From NCBI GenBank assembly GCA_965658355.1, contig CBFHRX010000014.1, positions 1 through 44,289 of the forward strand: a DNA stretch of 44,289 bases, read 5' to 3'. The position numbers and the translations under genes are program-made. The notes under the pieces are model-generated. The model was not told where the DNA came from and did not search any database. It saw nothing but the letters and a program-made list of their open reading frames with translations. Below are positions 41,787 to 44,289 of the stretch, piece after piece (position 1 is the first letter of the stretch; every line of letters starts with the position of its first letter). This stretch comes from UBA11891 sp965658355 (GTDB lineage Bacteria > Bacteroidota > Bacteroidia > Flavobacteriales > Flavobacteriaceae).

Positions 41787-42394
41787 TTTACTTTTTGGGT
41801 AAACAATCTTTGCCCTTCTAAATAACCCTCAAGCACATCCTCCTGAGCTACAGCAGCTACTCCTGCCGGTGTCCCTGTGAATAAAACATCTCCAATCTTA
41901 AGAGTAAAATATTGAGACACATACGCGATCAGTTGGTCTACGGTATAGAGCATCATAGCGGTATTTCCTTTCTGCACTACTTTGCCATTATTGGTTAATT
42001 CAAGATCTAGGTTTTGAAGGTTTTTAAATGACGTCTTATCCACCCATTTCCCTAGAACGGTAGCTCCATCAAAAGATTTGGATTTTTCCCAGGGAAGCCC
42101 TTTTGCCTTCAATTGTGCTTGCAGATCTCGAGCTGTGAAGTCTATTCCCACACTTATTTGATCGTAATATTTAGAGGCGAATTTTTCTTGAATGTGTTTT
42201 CCTATTCGGTTAATTCGTACAATCAATTCAATTTCATGGTGTATGGCTGAGGAAAAATCAGGAAGATAAAAAGGGGTGTTTGATTGTCCGACGGTCGTAT
42301 CGGGCTTTATAAATACGACTGGCTCGTCGGGTCTTTCGTTATTAAGCTCCTCTATATGATCCGCATAATTACGGCCAATGCATACTATCTTCAT
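41783..42394 (-). CDS. Fumarylacetoacetate hydrolase (FAH) family protein
   Basis: A 203-residue short FAH-fold enzyme, comparable to FAHD1/YcgM acylpyruvases and oxaloacetate decarboxylases. Visible: MKIVCIGRNYADHIEEL at the start, FIKPDTTVGQSNTPFYLPDF near 29, HHEIELIVRI with the metal-binding Glu pair near 53-56, VGIDFTARDLQ with a metal-binding Asp near 84, and GDVLFTGTPAGV near 167. Substrate is not determinable. It is preceded by an unusually good Shine-Dalgarno sequence and coupled by ATGA to cinA. Confidence 0.9.
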   Translation of the reverse strand: MKIVCIGRNYADHIEELNNERPDEPVVFIKPDTTVGQSNTPFYLPDFSSAIHHEIELIVRINRIGKHIQEKFASKYYDQISVGIDFTARDLQAQLKAKGLPWEKSKSFDGATVLGKWVDKTSFKNLQNLDLELTNNGKVVQKGNTAMMLYTVDQLIAYVSQYFTLKIGDVLFTGTPAGVAAVAQEDVLEGYLEGQRLFTQKVK

Positions 42395-42396
42395 CT

Positions 42397-43173
42397 CTAA
42401 GCACCTCCTTGATTGAACTTTCGCAGACGAATTTGGGTAAGTACTTTTTTCGTATAACGCGGAAAGTCAGCTTTCATCAGCCAACCAAAATACCCTTGCT
42501 CTTCTTCCAGAACCTGATTCACAGTTTTCCCTTTGTGCTTTCCAAAGGAGAAACATTCTTGCCCATCCTTATTAAAGACAATAAAGCCAGCCAGGTCAGC
42601 AGATTTTCTTCTGGTTGTAAAACCACTTAAAAATTCCACGTTGGGCTCTAAGTCTGAATATCGGTTTAACTGTGCCTGAAGCACATTAAAGGTAGCACGA
42701 GTGTCTGCCATAGCAGAGTGAGCGTCTGTCAAGTCTTGTTCGCAATAAAACTTTAGTGCTGCCGTCAGTGTTCTTTGCTCCATTTTATGGAAAATAGTCT
42801 GGACATCGACCGTTTTTAAATTCTTTACGTCAAAATCAAAATCTGCCCGTAGCATTTCCTCTGCCAGAAGTGGAATATCGAAGCGATCTGAATTAAAGCC
42901 TGCCAAATCAGAATGACTAATAAAAGCACTGATTTCAGAGGCTAGCTGTTTGAAGGTAGGTGCGTCTGCTACTTTTTCATCTGTAATCCCGTGAACGGCT
43001 GCAGCTTCTGCAGGGATGGGAATTTCAGGGTTGACCAGCCACAACTTTTCCTCTTGGGTACCGTCTGGGTTTAATTTAAGCACCGCCATTTCTACAATGC
43101 GGTCATTGGTAATATTAATACCCGTAGTTTCTAAATCGAAAAAACAAATCGGGCGGTTGAGTTGAAGTACCAT
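42397..43173 (-). CDS. DnaQ-like 3'-5' exonuclease
   Basis: A 258-residue DEDDh exonuclease related to the DNA polymerase III epsilon subunit. Exo I is FFDLETTGINITNDRIVEMAV near residue 11-31 (Asp and Glu), Exo II is GFNSDRFDIPLL near 92-103, and Exo III is DAHSAMADTRATFNVL near 149-164 with the catalytic His and last Asp. The C-terminal 75 residues (from SADLAGFIVFNKDGQECFSF to the end) form an extra domain with FGKHKGKTV, often seen on standalone Bacteroidota exonucleases. It starts 3 bases after the E2 gene, an unrelated function, so linkage may be only positional. Confidence 0.9.
   Translation of the reverse strand: MVLQLNRPICFFDLETTGINITNDRIVEMAVLKLNPDGTQEEKLWLVNPEIPIPAEAAAVHGITDEKVADAPTFKQLASEISAFISHSDLAGFNSDRFDIPLLAEEMLRADFDFDVKNLKTVDVQTIFHKMEQRTLTAALKFYCEQDLTDAHSAMADTRATFNVLQAQLNRYSDLEPNVEFLSGFTTRRKSADLAGFIVFNKDGQECFSFGKHKGKTVNQVLEEEQGYFGWLMKADFPRYTKKVLTQIRLRKFNQGGA
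42402..42410 (-). promoter_or_regulatory. Perfect Shine-Dalgarno sequence before the FAH gene
   Basis: AAGGAGGTG, complementary to the 16S rRNA 3' end, is 7 bases before the FAH gene's ATG, within the last codons of the exonuclease gene (Gln-Gly-Gly-Ala). Bacteroidota mRNAs rarely carry such a site, so it may be real or a by-product of the coding sequence. Confidence 0.35.
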
Positions 43174-43176
43174 ACT

Positions 43177-44289
43177 TTATATCGGTGCTGGTTCGTCCCA
43201 ATTCTCTAAATAATCGGCCACGTTTTTTACAAATTGTCCTCCAGTAGCACCATTTATGATGCGATGGTCATAGCTATGAGAGAGTATCAGTTTTCGTCGT
43301 ATTCCGATAAAATCCCCTTCTGGAGTTTCTATAACGGCTGGCATTTTACGAATGACGCCCACGGCCATTATACCGACTTGAGGTTGATTGATGATGGGGG
43401 TTCCCATTATGGAACCAAAATTTCCAACATTGGTAACCGTGTACGTGCCTCCTTGAACCTCATCTGGCAAAAGCTTATTCTCTCTGGCTCGTCTTGCTAG
43501 ATCGTTGACAGCTTTAGAAAGACCAAATAGATTTAGATGGTCTGCATTTTTGATAACGGGTACTATGAGATTTCCATCTGATAAGGCTGTGGCCATTCCT
43601 ATGTTAATGGCTCCTTTTTGTATAATCCGATCTCCATCGACTGAGCTATTTAAAATAGGGAAATCGCGAAGGGCTTTGAGGACAGCTGTGATAAATAGAG
43701 GCGTGAAAGTTAGTTTTTCACCCGTCCGTTCTTGGAATTTATGTTTCATCTTTTCACGCCATTCCCATAAATCTGTTACATCTGTCTCAACAAAAGATTG
43801 CACATGAGCCGATGTCTCTTGGCTCTGGATCATATGATCCGCAATCAATTTCCCCATTCGGTTCATCTCTATAATCTGATCCTCACCAGACACAATCTGT
43901 GGGGAGGGTAATGGGGCTGAGGGAATTGGGGAGCCTATTTTGTCCTGTGACTTTGTGTCGGTTGGTGATACTTGCGCTTGGGGTGTATCTACTACAGGGG
44001 GGACCTCTTTGGCAGGCTGGTTTATAAAGGCAAGTATGTCTTTTTTAGTGACCCTTCCATTCTGACCTGAGCCTTTAATTTGATCTAATTGTTGCTGGCT
44101 AATATTTTCTTTAGCCGCAATATTTTTCACCAGAGGGGAATAAAAACGTTTCCCTGAAGAAGCAATGGGCTGTATCTGGGTTTGCAGTTGTGTAATATCT
44201 TCTGCCACTAGCTCTGCCGCTTTAGCAGCAACTTCAACTTCTTCTACAATTGGCGTAGCTTCTACTTCTTCCTGTATTTCAGTCAATAC
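43177..44289 (-). CDS. 2-oxo acid dehydrogenase E2 (dihydrolipoamide acyltransferase), 5'-truncated by the window
   Basis: Core acyltransferase of a pyruvate, 2-oxoglutarate or branched-chain 2-oxo acid dehydrogenase complex. The lipoyl domain is beyond the right edge; a TTG at 44286 is internal. Visible: a proline/glutamine-rich linker, the E1/E3-binding domain FYSPLVKNIAAKENISQQQL with RVTKKDILAFI (about 44150-44030), a P/S/T-rich linker, and the catalytic domain from about 43880 with SAHVQSFVETDVTDLWEWR and GTYTVTNVGNFGSIMGTPI. The catalytic His is in the SYDHRIING motif (His codon 43264-43266), but the usual Asp of DHRxxDG is Asn (codon 43252-43254). Substrate type is not determinable from the part seen. 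Confidence 0.92.
   Translation of the reverse strand, partial: VLTEIQEEVEATPIVEEVEVAAKAAELVAEDITQLQTQIQPIASSGKRFYSPLVKNIAAKENISQQQLDQIKGSGQNGRVTKKDILAFINQPAKEVPPVVDTPQAQVSPTDTKSQDKIGSPIPSAPLPSPQIVSGEDQIIEMNRMGKLIADHMIQSQETSAHVQSFVETDVTDLWEWREKMKHKFQERTGEKLTFTPLFITAVLKALRDFPILNSSVDGDRIIQKGAINIGMATALSDGNLIVPVIKNADHLNLFGLSKAVNDLARRARENKLLPDEVQGGTYTVTNVGNFGSIMGTPIINQPQVGIMAVGVIRKMPAVIETPEGDFIGIRRKLILSHSYDHRIINGATGGQFVKNVADYLENWDEPAPI

Noticed and set aside
1..44289. CRISPR arrays, insertion sequences, prophage genes, tRNA or rRNA genes
   Set aside because: I looked for regularly spaced repeats, transposase or integrase motifs, and tRNA or rRNA signatures and saw none; gene content is housekeeping throughout.

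Overview
The window is a dense stretch of chromosome from a low-GC member of the Bacteroidota, most likely class Flavobacteriia. The reasons are lineage-typical small or unnamed families (DUF4295 beside rpmB-rpmG, DUF5606, a 60-residue L33), an OstA-like protein, BshC (bacillithiol), and repeated TAnnTTTG promoter boxes of the Bacteroidota sigma factor. Almost every gene is a housekeeping gene. I see no phage, insertion sequence, CRISPR array, tRNA or rRNA.

Layout. 1-6317 (+): 3' part of a Rel/SpoT alarmone enzyme, a Fur-family regulator, purA, an OstA-like protein and a class III aminotransferase. 6407-12482 (+): a TPR protein, two tandem DUF368 polyprenyl-phosphate transporter-like proteins, aroE and a multi-DUF349 protein. 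12479-14675 (-): ruvX-def-DUF5606-mazG. 14758-19368 (+): dapD, a roughly 310-base gene-poor gap with a possible gene relic, then tsaC-cca-ctaA and a pRiA4b ORF-3-like gene. 19365-20456 (-): an unrecognised protein with kinase-like motifs. 20604-22598 (+): uvrB. 22649-24377 (-): hsp20 and sucC. 24548-25774 (+): lysA. 25771-39802 (-): nitronate monooxygenase-like gene, mnmA, yidC, pyrG, a LysM/PBP1 lipoprotein-like gene, guaA, bshC, rimO, an alpha/beta hydrolase and ftsY. 39861-40448 (-): rpmB-rpmG-DUF4295. 40539-44289 (-): E2 acyltransferase (cut by the right edge), DnaQ-like exonuclease, FAH hydrolase, cinA.

How it works together. Nucleotide synthesis is well represented (purA, guaA, pyrG, plus the alarmone enzyme that normally controls GTP pools). 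Lysine/diaminopimelate synthesis has dapD and lysA, with sucC (succinyl-CoA, the co-substrate of DapD) divergent from lysA. Envelope genes include the OstA-like protein, the DUF368 pair, YidC, FtsY and the LysM protein. Translation and RNA maturation are served by TsaC, CCA enzyme, MnmA, RimO, deformylase, RuvX, L28 and L33.

I did not find an obvious new multi-gene system. The most interesting items are the protein at 19365-20456, which carries a plausible but unnamed phosphotransferase-fold signature; a set of -7 boxes lying only 3-6 bases before start codons (possible leaderless mRNAs); a hairpin abutting the pyrG start codon; and the tandem DUF368 pair.
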